A stretch of DNA of 37,874 nucleotides, from positions 1-37,874 of the IMG/VR virus record IMGVR_UViG_3300006923_000064; one strand, written 5' to 3'. The stretch's first letter is position 1. Every line of letters starts with the position of its first letter. Under the pieces are notes generated by a model that was given only the letters and a program-made list of their open reading frames with translations, was not told the DNA's origin and did no database searches. Both the position numbers and the translations under genes were made by a program. Shown piece after piece: positions 20,701 to 28,897 of the stretch. This DNA is from a virus.

Positions 20701-21327
20701 ATCTTCCCAATTAAACGGACCATACACCTCGGTCCAGGACACCTTTGCTATAAACAATTGTCCGCCGAGACCAGATCCTTCCCAATGATGTGTCGCACTA
20801 TCTCCTAATTCCCACACATTTTCAATTAACGCCTTTTGAGTGAACACCAACCCACCATCACTCTGTATCATAAATTTAACAACGGTATCTCGGGGCCCAT
20901 ACACACCCCCATAGTGATTTATTCCTAATATAATGTTCGGAGAAATCAAAACATATCTGGGTCTACCACATTCGTTACCGCAACTTGCTAACCCATTTGG
21001 CACTTCTGGATTTGTTCTATTGTATTCTCTAACACATGACAAGTTTGGACGATAAATTGGAATCGTACCTGCTCCAGATACGCCAGAATAAAGTTCATCT
21101 TCGTAACTACCTATTTCTGAGTGTGGGTGGGAGCCGGTCGCTGGATCAAAATAATCTCCACCCAAATATAAATTTAAATTTACCCCCGAGGGGGTTACTC
21201 CATTCGCCGCATACAGATAATAATCATGTCTGTCTGGCCAATACCAGCCACCACTCACCCCAACTTTGTCGCTATAACCAGCGTCACTGCCAGGGTTGGT
21301 CACAGTAGTCTGAGAGAAGAATACCAT
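17791..21327 (-). CDS. gp7-like baseplate wedge protein, second part, with FG-GAP beta-propeller
   Basis: A 1178-residue protein. Residues about 550-860 contain at least four FG-GAP-type blades (FGYSISA, FGRSVSM, FGWSVSLQDKTLVVGC, each with a GGRVFLY/GSIFIYEY strand), so an integrin-like propeller is likely. Residues about 927-990 read DSNVWQDYSYLI, then RRMMHPAGLQFFG. This is the pattern seen near the C-terminus of T4 gp7 and its marine relatives. The first 540 residues are Cys- and aromatic-containing and unrecognised. The ATG at 21327 shares one base with the stop of the gp7-like gene before it (TGATG), typical of reinitiation. I read the two genes as one wedge protein split in two with a large insertion. 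A propeller-bearing tail protein unrelated to gp7 is the alternative. Confidence 0.7.
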   Translation of the reverse strand: MVFFSQTTVTNPGSDAGYSDKVGVSGGWYWPDRHDYYLYAANGVTPSGVNLNLYLGGDYFDPATGSHPHSEIGSYEDELYSGVSGAGTIPIYRPNLSCVREYNRTNPEVPNGLASCGNECGRPRYVLISPNIILGINHYGGVYGPRDTVVKFMIQSDGGLVFTQKALIENVWELGDSATHHWEGSGLGGQLFIAKVSWTEVYGPFNWEDYLNDAGYDAGDYSCSPCAETSDQNIINDPDEYVGGTTFGLSSDKINRTYEFTGNCPSAPCNDIEESHNIIDAFKFPLFLPPVSLGEDILKDVIQSYPAFLCDQDHRISIVSLNFGGCSDDLYDCKFYAYMYNQYPDHLDDFIESGIGASFDYPHTYVGGDSSSPYFIQRLEDDAPILVGAYSHGERFVNQLNEIQNKLSATGDWESLTDYNSIQERTLSRFDFGLPPCDVFEDPFCISGYELYWNSEYSLTKMSELCPDIKEYSAFTKVNMKSFDNLSILDFSQDVVHFGTPFKTLLGISFDSYGNIDQITNNNELDSLYVELDDADTYLLVSDHLNPTPQKNGDYIFVGYPTANHGETLDAGRVVILNTSLGYVGHTYGTTYDRSYFGCKLESNSSELFVSSGSHPQENLTLVEPKVDVYDVSGSDLTHKQTITKSHILDDSFGYSISATDIWMAISAPTKSRFGPLDIGGRVFLYTKNQSTGIWDYHSNIQSNFSSDIGGFELNADSLFGRSVSMNDVNLIIGCPYEQQDPNANVAPGTNKRGSIFIYEYNIIADSWDFSQKINIDDVYSSSLLEDDDLFGWSVSLQDKTLVVGCSWGESSFSGSNDNAGISFLFTKDENGTFIPRNTFDSLSYYDEKFSQSASLYENKSQQENSEIVTKRTLLFSKRNILENYSPDVYILQSESVVPYGDNEEEDVDYEPLGYGDNPDDRVLSGRAVIQDSNVWQDYSYLIDIASVGSSGDDGGITPILFSSYETPYRRMMHPAGLQFFGNARLDDVLGGTGMDEGEIVSTELGIVGHYLPYTFNTIQNLRYNQEEVDLYPEGYNAMATGDNWNGNTFALVPEDGFTAHSNLSYPYGTAGSSYGYETAQYYGYNYWMIFNHPNIWASHATGPSGSPENSGYTLGEAMSFGNIEIQYANYLSIDIVKVLQNAPGALGQSPNIGNNDQYTGNPLLVGLPDGPTGSLQY

Positions 21328-21932
21328 CAATTATCACTCCCAACATTCCAAACACCATCTGAAAATCTCAAGATTCTAGTCTTCGGTAAACTTAGTACGA
21401 CTTTGTTAGAGTTAGAACCAATTGGTGCAAACAAACTTCTGAAAAAGAAATTAATACCATCTTCAGTAGACTTTGATTGATATAATTCTCGCACATGCTT
21501 CAACAGCAATCGGATATTTATTATAGACTCAGATGGATCGGACCAATTCAACTTCAGGGACTCGGGATAATTTCGTGCCAGCATCTCTTTGTAGTATTTC
21601 AAGAATCTCTCTTCTGCCAAATCAATATCTCGCAAACTCATGAGACTGCTGATGTTATTCTCTTCGTGCAACCAATCATAAAACGATTTAATGAAGAATG
21701 TAAATTTGGGATATCGTTCTCTTATACCCGATGGAAGTGCCTCTTCCACAAAAAATTCAAATCTCTTCTTTCCGTACGTTACGTTTTCCTCTTCACCTTC
21801 TGTCAGTGATCGAGTAGTATATTCTTCCCCCAAAGGAAGTTCGGTATCTGTTCTAATGTCCTCATATATCTTTTGGATATTAGACTTTTGTGCAAGAGTT
21901 CCTAAATTATCTTCTGAAAATATAAACATCAT
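21327..21932 (-). CDS. gp7: gp7-like baseplate wedge protein, first part
   Basis: A 201-residue protein. Residues 72-130 (RYPKFTFFIKSFYDWLHEEN, then FLKYYKEMLARNYPES) and 150-195 (YQSKSTEDGINFFFRSLF, ILRFSDGVW) match the helical section of T4 gp7 that precedes its C-terminal domain, a pattern also present in P2-gpI-like tail proteins. T4 gp7 is 1032 residues, so this is only a slice of it. The C-terminal gp7 motif lies in the next gene. The start at 21932 overlaps the gp6 stop by ATGA; an adjacent ATG at 21929 is equally possible. It follows gp6 and precedes gp8, as in T4. Confidence 0.75.
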   Translation of the reverse strand: MMFIFSEDNLGTLAQKSNIQKIYEDIRTDTELPLGEEYTTRSLTEGEEENVTYGKKRFEFFVEEALPSGIRERYPKFTFFIKSFYDWLHEENNISSLMSLRDIDLAEERFLKYYKEMLARNYPESLKLNWSDPSESIINIRLLLKHVRELYQSKSTEDGINFFFRSLFAPIGSNSNKVVLSLPKTRILRFSDGVWNVGSDN

Positions 21933-23683
21933 ATTTCATCCATAATAATAACTTCAATGTCGTTTAACCAACCAGGTTCTCGATGAAACAATATGTTTCT
22001 CTTTGATGATATGTTGAGTGATTTGGGTTCAAAGTATATGTTGAATGTTTCCGTTGCGAATACATCTCGCAGATATATTACTCCTGTTTTATAATCATAC
22101 GTACCTATTGAATCTTCTAAAAGAACATCAGAACCATCTTCAACATACTTGTAAATATCAATTTGACCATCTGCACCATTCTTGATATAATAGACTGAGC
22201 CATCATTTGGGTATGACGAATGTGCAAATCTACTGGAGTATAGTGATTGACCTACTTCGTTCCTGACGTTTTGCTGATTTACCAATTCTTGACCAAAATC
22301 AAAGAGATAAGAACCAGAAGGAGATGATGGCCCACTGGATTGCACTAGTTGTAAGTAATACCCAATACCTACAATACCCGCATCCAAAGCAGTTATGTTG
22401 CTGTTTATGTTTTCATAAGACAAACTATCCCCCAACAATCCAAATGTGTGGTTCGCTGTAAGATATACTTTAATCAAATCTCTCAGTTCTTCTGAAGTTT
22501 TGGATGTAGCAAAATCATCGTAATCTACAACAAAATTCTTAAAATGCACTACGTTAATTTTTGGGTCAATATATTCTGGGAGTATAGACACGACGGATTT
22601 TTCTTTCAATGCTGATATAATTTCCTGAATGTCTATGTCAGAATCTTGCGTTGTGCTAACGAACACTCTACCATATCGGGGAGGATTGTTCTCTTCTCCT
22701 CCCCACACACTAATAGATGATATACTACGAAGATCATTTACTATTAAAGAATAATAATCAGTCTTGGTAACGGCACGATTTTGTGCTTGGAAAAATGCTG
22801 GAGCATATTTTTTAACATCTGCAACGGTGTCACCCCTAAATCCGCCCCGAGCAGATTTGATGGTAGAAACAGACAGACCATTCACTCCTTCAAATGATAC
22901 CAGACCATTATCAGAAGCACCATTACCACCTCGTAAATATTGAAGTTTTGTTGTTGATGTTGATGGGACACTCTTCCCAAACACACCATCACCAAAAGTA
23001 ATTTTATAATAACCGTCATATACTAAATCTACAAAGAAAATTCTATCATCACCCGTCAAACCAGAAACAATATTATCTGCTTGTGAGTATGCAATGTTAA
23101 TTCCGTTCTCCTCAACATAGACCCTCAATGTGCTAGTGTCAACATCTAAATCGCCTATTACTGTATTGTTTTGTTGGTTGAGTTGAGGATTGTCACTCTT
23201 GCTTCCATATATTTCAACATTAGCGGTTGTCCCGGCACCCATCGTGAATCCGTTTCCCCAATAAAACCAATTAGCATTTGATGCTTCTGCTATTTTGTGT
23301 CCCACTGGTACATCATATTCTCCACCTGCGGGTGCAGTTATTTCCACCTCTGCGACAGCACATCTCTTTGATTTGGGCACATATCCGAGCATCTTAGCAA
23401 TTGATGCAACATTATTTGGATTTGTCGCTGTGTCCAAAAACATTTCATTTGCTATCATGTTAGCATAGAACGAATAGTACATCGTGTTGTAAGACAGAAC
23501 ATCTAGAAGAACCGACAAAGCAGATCCATCAAAATCATAATCGGTAAATAAAGATTGTGTTTCTAGATACGACTTCAAACTAGATTTGATATCATTGAAA
23601 TCCAATTTAGTCAAATCAACATCCGACAAGTTAACAGGACTTGTTAGATTAGAATTAGATGGTGCTGTGTATTCTGTTGCCAT
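21929..23683 (-). CDS. gp6: Baseplate wedge subunit gp6 (baseplate J-like)
   Basis: gp6 forms the wedge backbone ring that holds the T4 baseplate together through sheath contraction. This 584-residue protein has the gp6/baseplate-J N-terminus: DYDFDGSALSVLLDVLSYNT (residues 48-67), YANMIANEMFLDTA (73-86) and the IAKMLGYVPKS segment (95-105). In the middle are FFVDLVYDGYYKITFGDGVFG and the RAVTKTDYYSLI motif of the family. Length is close to T4 gp6 (660). The ATG shares one base with the gp25 stop (TAATG), and GGGATAGG precedes it. gp25-gp6-gp7-gp8 is the canonical order. Confidence 0.92.
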   Translation of the reverse strand: MATEYTAPSNSNLTSPVNLSDVDLTKLDFNDIKSSLKSYLETQSLFTDYDFDGSALSVLLDVLSYNTMYYSFYANMIANEMFLDTATNPNNVASIAKMLGYVPKSKRCAVAEVEITAPAGGEYDVPVGHKIAEASNANWFYWGNGFTMGAGTTANVEIYGSKSDNPQLNQQNNTVIGDLDVDTSTLRVYVEENGINIAYSQADNIVSGLTGDDRIFFVDLVYDGYYKITFGDGVFGKSVPSTSTTKLQYLRGGNGASDNGLVSFEGVNGLSVSTIKSARGGFRGDTVADVKKYAPAFFQAQNRAVTKTDYYSLIVNDLRSISSISVWGGEENNPPRYGRVFVSTTQDSDIDIQEIISALKEKSVVSILPEYIDPKINVVHFKNFVVDYDDFATSKTSEELRDLIKVYLTANHTFGLLGDSLSYENINSNITALDAGIVGIGYYLQLVQSSGPSSPSGSYLFDFGQELVNQQNVRNEVGQSLYSSRFAHSSYPNDGSVYYIKNGADGQIDIYKYVEDGSDVLLEDSIGTYDYKTGVIYLRDVFATETFNIYFEPKSLNISSKRNILFHREPGWLNDIEVIIMDEI

Positions 23684-24081
23684 TACCTATCCCTTTGTAG
23701 AACTATTGATACTTCTTGGTTGGCATTCAATGCCGTGAATGCTACTTCAATAACTGTATTGTTTAATGTGTCTTTTTTGACTTTGAGTTTTGTCTTTCTT
23801 GCTCTTGGTTCAAATTTATTAACAACATTTTCCGCTGCATTTATATAGGACAAATGTCCTGCGAAGATATTACTAGCATCCGGTTCAAACATTGCACCTC
23901 TGGAACCTCCGTTTAAACTATGGTTAAAAGGTCGTTCATATTTGTTTGTTAGTAATATGTTAGTTATGGATTGCTCAACAGCATCTGCATTTGTCTTCAA
24001 TAAAATATCTCCTTTCTCATAAAGCGGTGACACTTCAAAGTTTAAATCAAAATCAACGTATTTTTGAATTTCTTGTGGCAT
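23683..24081 (-). CDS. gp25: Baseplate wedge subunit gp25
   Basis: A 132-residue protein, the same size as T4 gp25. It has the GPW/gp25 domain: DILLKTNADAVEQSITNILL (25-44), the NKYERPFNHSLNGG segment (46-59) and the EPR signature (91-93). gp25 binds gp6 and is thought to nucleate sheath polymerisation onto the baseplate. Despite the old 'lysozyme-like' family name no catalytic residues are evident. AAGGA lies about 10 nt before the ATG. It is coupled to gp6 by TAATG. Confidence 0.92.
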   Translation of the reverse strand: MPQEIQKYVDFDLNFEVSPLYEKGDILLKTNADAVEQSITNILLTNKYERPFNHSLNGGSRGAMFEPDASNIFAGHLSYINAAENVVNKFEPRARKTKLKVKKDTLNNTVIEVAFTALNANQEVSIVLQRDR

Positions 24082-24093
24082 TTATTGTATCCT

Positions 24094-27000
24094 TTAATCT
24101 ATTAATAATGGCGGTTCGTCCGGTTCGTCGTACCATCCGGGTGGAGGTAATGGGTAATCTTCACCAAGTACGTATGCCGTTTCCTCCTCGGATTCTGTGG
24201 AGTTTAAACTTGATCCTGAATAATATCCAGCAATTTCTCCATAGTTGTTCCATTGATATCGTGAGAAGTTTTGCCACACACCTTCTTGTAATGCAGAAGA
24301 AACAAAACCCAAAGAAGGTTTGTTGCCGTCATTAATGGCATCATAAAATTTTTGAGATATAGTTTTACCTTCCACATCAATGTTTTCATAATTGACATCA
24401 TCCACACCAGAAGAATTGGGTTCAGACGGTATGTTTGGTATATCTCCTAAAATTCCTCCCAAACCTTCATCACCAATGCTGCTACTATTTTTAGAACGGA
24501 AAAATTCATAATTACCTGGATTTAAATACCCGGGTATATCTAAGTCTCTTGAAAATAATGAAGAAGAACCTTCGCCACTACTGGAAGTATCGTCAAACCC
24601 TCCTAGTGATTCCATTCCCCCACCAAACATTCCACCAGAACCAGCATCTGCACCATCTGTTTTATATTCACCGACCCATTTATTGTTTGTATTTACTAAA
24701 ATGTTATTTCCCATAGTTTCCGGGTTGATAGATGAGTAAGGAACATTGAAACCATCACGACACAACTCTACACTCATTGTGTGTTCGTTGTTTGATGTTA
24801 TGGTGTGTTTGATTGCACTTATCATATATTTACCAGACATATATTCACCCTGCTCTAGATTTACTTCTGCATCACTCATAGCAGTAATTATAGGAATATG
24901 TAAATATATAATTTCTCCTGGTTTTCTTTTGAGATTACCAGACATTTCAAGTTGAACTTGCTGAGATTTAAATAATTGATATTGTGCATTTCTCAATAAA
25001 GGCACCCACGGATCAGTGTTCCAGTACCGAGAAAACGTGCTGTTATACTCAAGATATTTTCCAAAATTCTTTTCTCGGCTTGCTATTGGAGAATTTTGAC
25101 ATGGACATGTACAGGTCGGTCCCTCCGAGAATAAGCCAGGAAACATTTCGGTCCAGTCCAAAGAAGCACTCTCCGAATCCAATTCCATCAGATTCATAAA
25201 ATCTTCATCCTTAGAACAGATGTCTTTAAAGAAAGACAACTCAGCATTCGTGTGTGACTTCTTTTTTGCGGTCGGGGTAGCGCGCTGAAGAGAACCATAA
25301 TACCAATAGTCTCTTGTTGCGCAACCCAAATATTCTGGACCCAATATAGATTCTATCATAGAACACTCATCTGGAATTGCTGCTGCAATATTTGCCAATT
25401 CAGAACAGGAAGGTTCTTTATATGGAGGAACACCGCCTATTTTATAAAAGTCCAAACCAGTTGATGTTGTAAATGGATCATCATCTTCCCCCGAGGTATA
25501 CATGAACGAAAGAGGACTAGAGCATGATGTTGATTTAAGTGCGTCTTTATAGTCCCACATTCGTTTTCTTAGGAGGTAGTTATAAAAATGTTCTGTAGTT
25601 TCGGTGATTGCTTTTTGAATAAACATCACATCTTTCAGTGTGCATATGTCAAGACTTGTGTGGTTGTAATGATTATAAAAACTTGTTAATGGCGATTCGT
25701 CAATTACGTTGTACCCGTGTTCATAATCCCTTGGGGACGTTACGACCTGTGGTTTGAGAATGTTAGTCAACGACGGTTTTAATGCTTCTTCGTTGCCAGT
25801 TGTGCTGCTAATAATGGGTTCATTTTCAATACTTTTCCATTTACTCCGGTCCCGTGGATAATAATAAACGTAAGTATTTTTATCGATGAGATAATTAATT
25901 TCTTCTCTACTCATTTCAAAGTTGATTTCATTTTCTTCAAACGCACTAGAATCCACTAAATCCAAACGAGGTTTTACCCAATACCGATACAAAGAACCAA
26001 AAACTCCCTTACCAAGCAAATGAAGCATATCAACAAATTGAGTAACTTTCATTCCATTTACTCTGTTATATTTTACATATGACGGCTGATGGTCCACATC
26101 AGGAGTAAACACAAACACTTTATCTGCATTAATGAGAGAGTTGGTGTTTTTCGTTTGACTTTCTTGTGCGGAAATTAAACCTTCAACTGAGCGAAAATGA
26201 ATTCCGTCTAAATCCTGCCAGAAGAAATGATTTACTGCATACTTATTATCAATACTTTGTGCATAATATTTGCATTCGTTAATAACGCTATAAAGACTTT
26301 CTGTTTTGTAACTCATTATTTTGGAACTGGTCAGTGGAAAAAATTGTCTATACCAAATAGTATTTTTTGTTCCCTCAATATCAAAAGGTACTTCGTCAGC
26401 CTTTGCTATCCTTTCCCGGACAACATGATTAACAAATCCTTCTTTCTCATAATCAAACATTTTGTTATCACATTCATTTGTATCATTGATGGTTGGGTTT
26501 TCTGTTTCACTTATAGGAATATCTGTTCCATAGCCGCGCAGCCGAGGGTCAAGGTGTTCCCAATCTGACCCAGGTGTTGTTTCTAATTCGCCTCCTCCAG
26601 ATTCTTCTGTGGTCACAAGGAAACTAGATTCAAAATTTTCAGAAGATTCGGTCTTTGATATTTTGCCAAAGAATTCATCAAACACATGGTCGGATTCAAT
26701 TTGATTTAATATAGTATATGACGGAGATGCAAAATATAGTGCATATCCCTTAATGGACGGATTTTCTTTTGGTGTAATCGTGTCCACCTTATACACAACA
26801 GTTTTTACGCTGTGTAATTTTCCCGCATCATCCTCATTGGAACCTCCTGAGCGAATTCCCACCCTGAGAACATCCCCAGGAGAAAATACGGAATTGATAC
26901 CAGTGTTTTCAACGTCTTGTACGAGTATTGCTCCACTAAGAAAGGGCGTGAACAGACTTTCATATACGACCAACCTTTCAAACATGGGTTTTTCGCCTGC

Positions 27001-27102
27001 AAGAAAGTCAGTTTCTGTCTCCTCATCAATGCTTGATTTATGTAAAAGGGTAGCCTCTTCAACAAGTACTTCCTTTGGATAGTTCTTTCCTACAGCAGCC
27101 AT
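24094..27102 (-). CDS. Baseplate central hub protein, gp27-like, greatly enlarged
   Basis: A 1002-residue protein. The N-terminus (FERLVVYESLFTPFLSGAIL, about residues 41-60, then GDVLRVGIR) is the opening of a gp27/VgrG-type tail hub domain. Further on, a SVINECKYYAQSIDNKYAVN helix and a strand pair at about 750-800 (RKPGEIIYLHIPI, GKYMISAIKHTITSNNEHTM) match the later hub domains. T4 gp27 has 391 residues. The extra length here is an acidic insertion (about 150-220), a long mid region with a CTCPC cluster near 660, and a Ser/Gly-rich tail of about 190 residues. It probably forms the trimeric hub under the tube. Whether it also covers gp5 functions is unclear, since no lysozyme motif is seen. 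It begins 4 nt after the gp53 stop. Confidence 0.7.
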   Translation of the reverse strand: MAAVGKNYPKEVLVEEATLLHKSSIDEETETDFLAGEKPMFERLVVYESLFTPFLSGAILVQDVENTGINSVFSPGDVLRVGIRSGGSNEDDAGKLHSVKTVVYKVDTITPKENPSIKGYALYFASPSYTILNQIESDHVFDEFFGKISKTESSENFESSFLVTTEESGGGELETTPGSDWEHLDPRLRGYGTDIPISETENPTINDTNECDNKMFDYEKEGFVNHVVRERIAKADEVPFDIEGTKNTIWYRQFFPLTSSKIMSYKTESLYSVINECKYYAQSIDNKYAVNHFFWQDLDGIHFRSVEGLISAQESQTKNTNSLINADKVFVFTPDVDHQPSYVKYNRVNGMKVTQFVDMLHLLGKGVFGSLYRYWVKPRLDLVDSSAFEENEINFEMSREEINYLIDKNTYVYYYPRDRSKWKSIENEPIISSTTGNEEALKPSLTNILKPQVVTSPRDYEHGYNVIDESPLTSFYNHYNHTSLDICTLKDVMFIQKAITETTEHFYNYLLRKRMWDYKDALKSTSCSSPLSFMYTSGEDDDPFTTSTGLDFYKIGGVPPYKEPSCSELANIAAAIPDECSMIESILGPEYLGCATRDYWYYGSLQRATPTAKKKSHTNAELSFFKDICSKDEDFMNLMELDSESASLDWTEMFPGLFSEGPTCTCPCQNSPIASREKNFGKYLEYNSTFSRYWNTDPWVPLLRNAQYQLFKSQQVQLEMSGNLKRKPGEIIYLHIPIITAMSDAEVNLEQGEYMSGKYMISAIKHTITSNNEHTMSVELCRDGFNVPYSSINPETMGNNILVNTNNKWVGEYKTDGADAGSGGMFGGGMESLGGFDDTSSSGEGSSSLFSRDLDIPGYLNPGNYEFFRSKNSSSIGDEGLGGILGDIPNIPSEPNSSGVDDVNYENIDVEGKTISQKFYDAINDGNKPSLGFVSSALQEGVWQNFSRYQWNNYGEIAGYYSGSSLNSTESEEETAYVLGEDYPLPPPGWYDEPDEPPLLID

Positions 27103-27106
27103 AAAA

Positions 27107-28060
27107 TCATCTACTCGTTATTATTTGTTTATTGTCAGTTGGGGGTTTATTAAACACCTTGGACATTTCACTAAGAAGAGGTTGTAAAAGTTTTGCATCT
27201 GGAATTTTAATTCGTCGTAAAGAATCATTATGTTCTATCTCTTCCTCTTCGACATTCATTGATCTGTATCCCATATCTTCTCCAGCAGACCACGAATTAC
27301 TTCCGCTGGCACCCAAGAAAGAACCCAATATAGTATCTTTAAATTCCCTATCCAACGGATTGAAAGATACATATGATGATAATCCAGGTCTGGGTGCATT
27401 AGACGTTAATACTTTCCCGTCAGGATCCTTAAATTTAGTTACGCTATCTTTGGTTTTGTTGGTTCTTTTTATGAAAGTATTTTTATACACAACTTCGTAA
27501 GAACTTCCATCTTTTTCGATTACGGCAAAATTATCACCAGCAGAAAATGTTCCATTTTCTTTATCCGTAAGAAATCTAAGTTCATGTCTTTCTGGAATAA
27601 ATTCAACCACTTGAAAGGATTCAAGTGTCTCTGTATATGAATCAGGCAACGAACCATCTGATTTGAGTTTAACAATAATGTCCCCAACCCGAGGGGCCCT
27701 CACCTGTGTGAACGAAGAAAAAACTTCACCCGGTTCATCAAAAAACAAACTACCCATCGTTCGGTATTGAGTTTCTTGCCAATTAACTATAGAATCTCTA
27801 TCCCGAGTCATTTCTGTGAATGGGTTTGTTATTCCATTAAACATCAAAATAGCCCAATACCAATAGGGATTTCCACGATATAATCTTGATGATATTATCT
27901 CTGGTGTGTCGCCGGGCATCACATCATAGTATGTAAAACTACGGGTAGTACTTTCGTCAAAATTAACACTAACCCGCTTAAACACATTGACACATCTGAT
28001 ACTTTTAACATTACTGCCTTTAAATGTGTATCTTGTTTTTGGTAATATCTTGAAGTACAT
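27107..28060 (-). CDS. gp53: Baseplate wedge protein gp53 (LysM-like)
   Basis: gp53 joins neighbouring wedges around the hub in T4. Residues 43-80 carry the family's LysM-like core: TYYDVMPGDTPEIISSRLY, then GNPYWYWAILMFNGITNPF, comparable to the GNPQLYWVLLMCN section of T4 gp53. The protein is 317 residues against 196 in T4. The extra part (about 110-200) is beta-rich and is followed by a basic linker (FIKRTNKTKDSVTKFKDPDG). AGGA lies 8 nt before the ATG, overlapping the gp48-like stop. Its position between tube cap and hub fits baseplate assembly. Confidence 0.85.
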   Translation of the reverse strand: MYFKILPKTRYTFKGSNVKSIRCVNVFKRVSVNFDESTTRSFTYYDVMPGDTPEIISSRLYRGNPYWYWAILMFNGITNPFTEMTRDRDSIVNWQETQYRTMGSLFFDEPGEVFSSFTQVRAPRVGDIIVKLKSDGSLPDSYTETLESFQVVEFIPERHELRFLTDKENGTFSAGDNFAVIEKDGSSYEVVYKNTFIKRTNKTKDSVTKFKDPDGKVLTSNAPRPGLSSYVSFNPLDREFKDTILGSFLGASGSNSWSAGEDMGYRSMNVEEEEIEHNDSLRRIKIPDAKLLQPLLSEMSKVFNKPPTDNKQIITSR

Positions 28061-28068
28061 ATTTTTTC

Positions 28069-28884
28069 CTATAGTTGACCGGTATTAGGAGATGGAATTG
28101 TGTCAGAGACACGATTGTTGAGTTGAACTTCTTTAATGCCTATGGTCATTCTCGCAGCGGTGGGCGAACCATCCTCAAACACCTTCACCACACCTTCTGC
28201 ACCATAACTAACATCAAAGTTCGTTACTACTGCTTTTCCTATACGGGGAAATATATCTGTATCTGTTCCTGCTGCATAGTATTTTACCTTCAATTCATCA
28301 GGAAAAATAAACCGAAGATTGTCTTCTGTTAAACTTGGATGCGATGCGTTACGAAACGCTTTAATTATATTGTTCATTGCTAAGGATTCACTAGAACTTC
28401 TCGGCATCATTTCTATACTAAAAGTAAAAGAACGAAATTCAGGCTGGGAAAATAGTTGCTCTTCTCTAATGTTTGGAGATGTTCGGGTGAATGCGGATAT
28501 CATATTAGACATTGCACTACCTTTAGATGCCCGCTGTAACATGTTGGTTATCATGTTTGCTGCACTCGCATTATTACTTCCAGGCAGACTTACTTTGGAT
28601 GAGTCACCACCACCACCAAACAACTTTGCCATTTCATTTACCCCACCCCCAGATATGAGAATATCCCCGAGAATACCATAATTTGCTGTTTGATACGAAA
28701 AACCATTAGATTCTGATATGGCAGCGGGAGAACCAATATAAATATCATAGGTTGGATCGCCATATATTTCAACCCCATCACCCCCCTTTTCTCTATCACT
28801 GAAATTGAAGGTAGTCTTCGAGAAATGAAAACCAATACAATGCTTCCCCTCTGTATAATCATCTGGAAAGAAAAATTGTGTCAT
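28069..28884 (-). CDS. gp48: Baseplate tail-tube cap protein, gp48-like (gp54 alternative)
   Basis: A 271-residue protein if the start is the ATG at 28884 (MTQFFFPDD), which has AGGGG 9 nt upstream. A longer frame to 29052 exists, but it would run into the opposite-strand gp4 and has no homology-like sequence. The C-terminal half is typical of gp48/gp54: FRSFTFSIEMMPRSSSESLA with a following helix, then IFPRIGKAVVTNFDVSYG and a FEDGSPTAARMTIGIKEVQL end, a tail-tube-like fold that caps the baseplate and starts tube growth. A Gly/Ser/Asn-rich linker precedes it. It diverges from gp4 with only 13 bp between start codons. Confidence 0.75.
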   Translation of the reverse strand: MTQFFFPDDYTEGKHCIGFHFSKTTFNFSDREKGGDGVEIYGDPTYDIYIGSPAAISESNGFSYQTANYGILGDILISGGGVNEMAKLFGGGGDSSKVSLPGSNNASAANMITNMLQRASKGSAMSNMISAFTRTSPNIREEQLFSQPEFRSFTFSIEMMPRSSSESLAMNNIIKAFRNASHPSLTEDNLRFIFPDELKVKYYAAGTDTDIFPRIGKAVVTNFDVSYGAEGVVKVFEDGSPTAARMTIGIKEVQLNNRVSDTIPSPNTGQL

Positions 28885-28897
28885 ATGAGATACCCCT

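Noticed and set aside
21325-21332. Sequencing frameshift that splits gp7
   Set aside because: The junction has a well-formed TGATG stop-start, and hundreds of residues of unrelated sequence follow before the next gp7 motif. A real gene boundary is more likely, though raw reads would settle it.
23683-24081. Lysozyme function for gp25
   Set aside because: Older annotations use this name, but no catalytic Glu/Asp arrangement is visible and the family role is structural.
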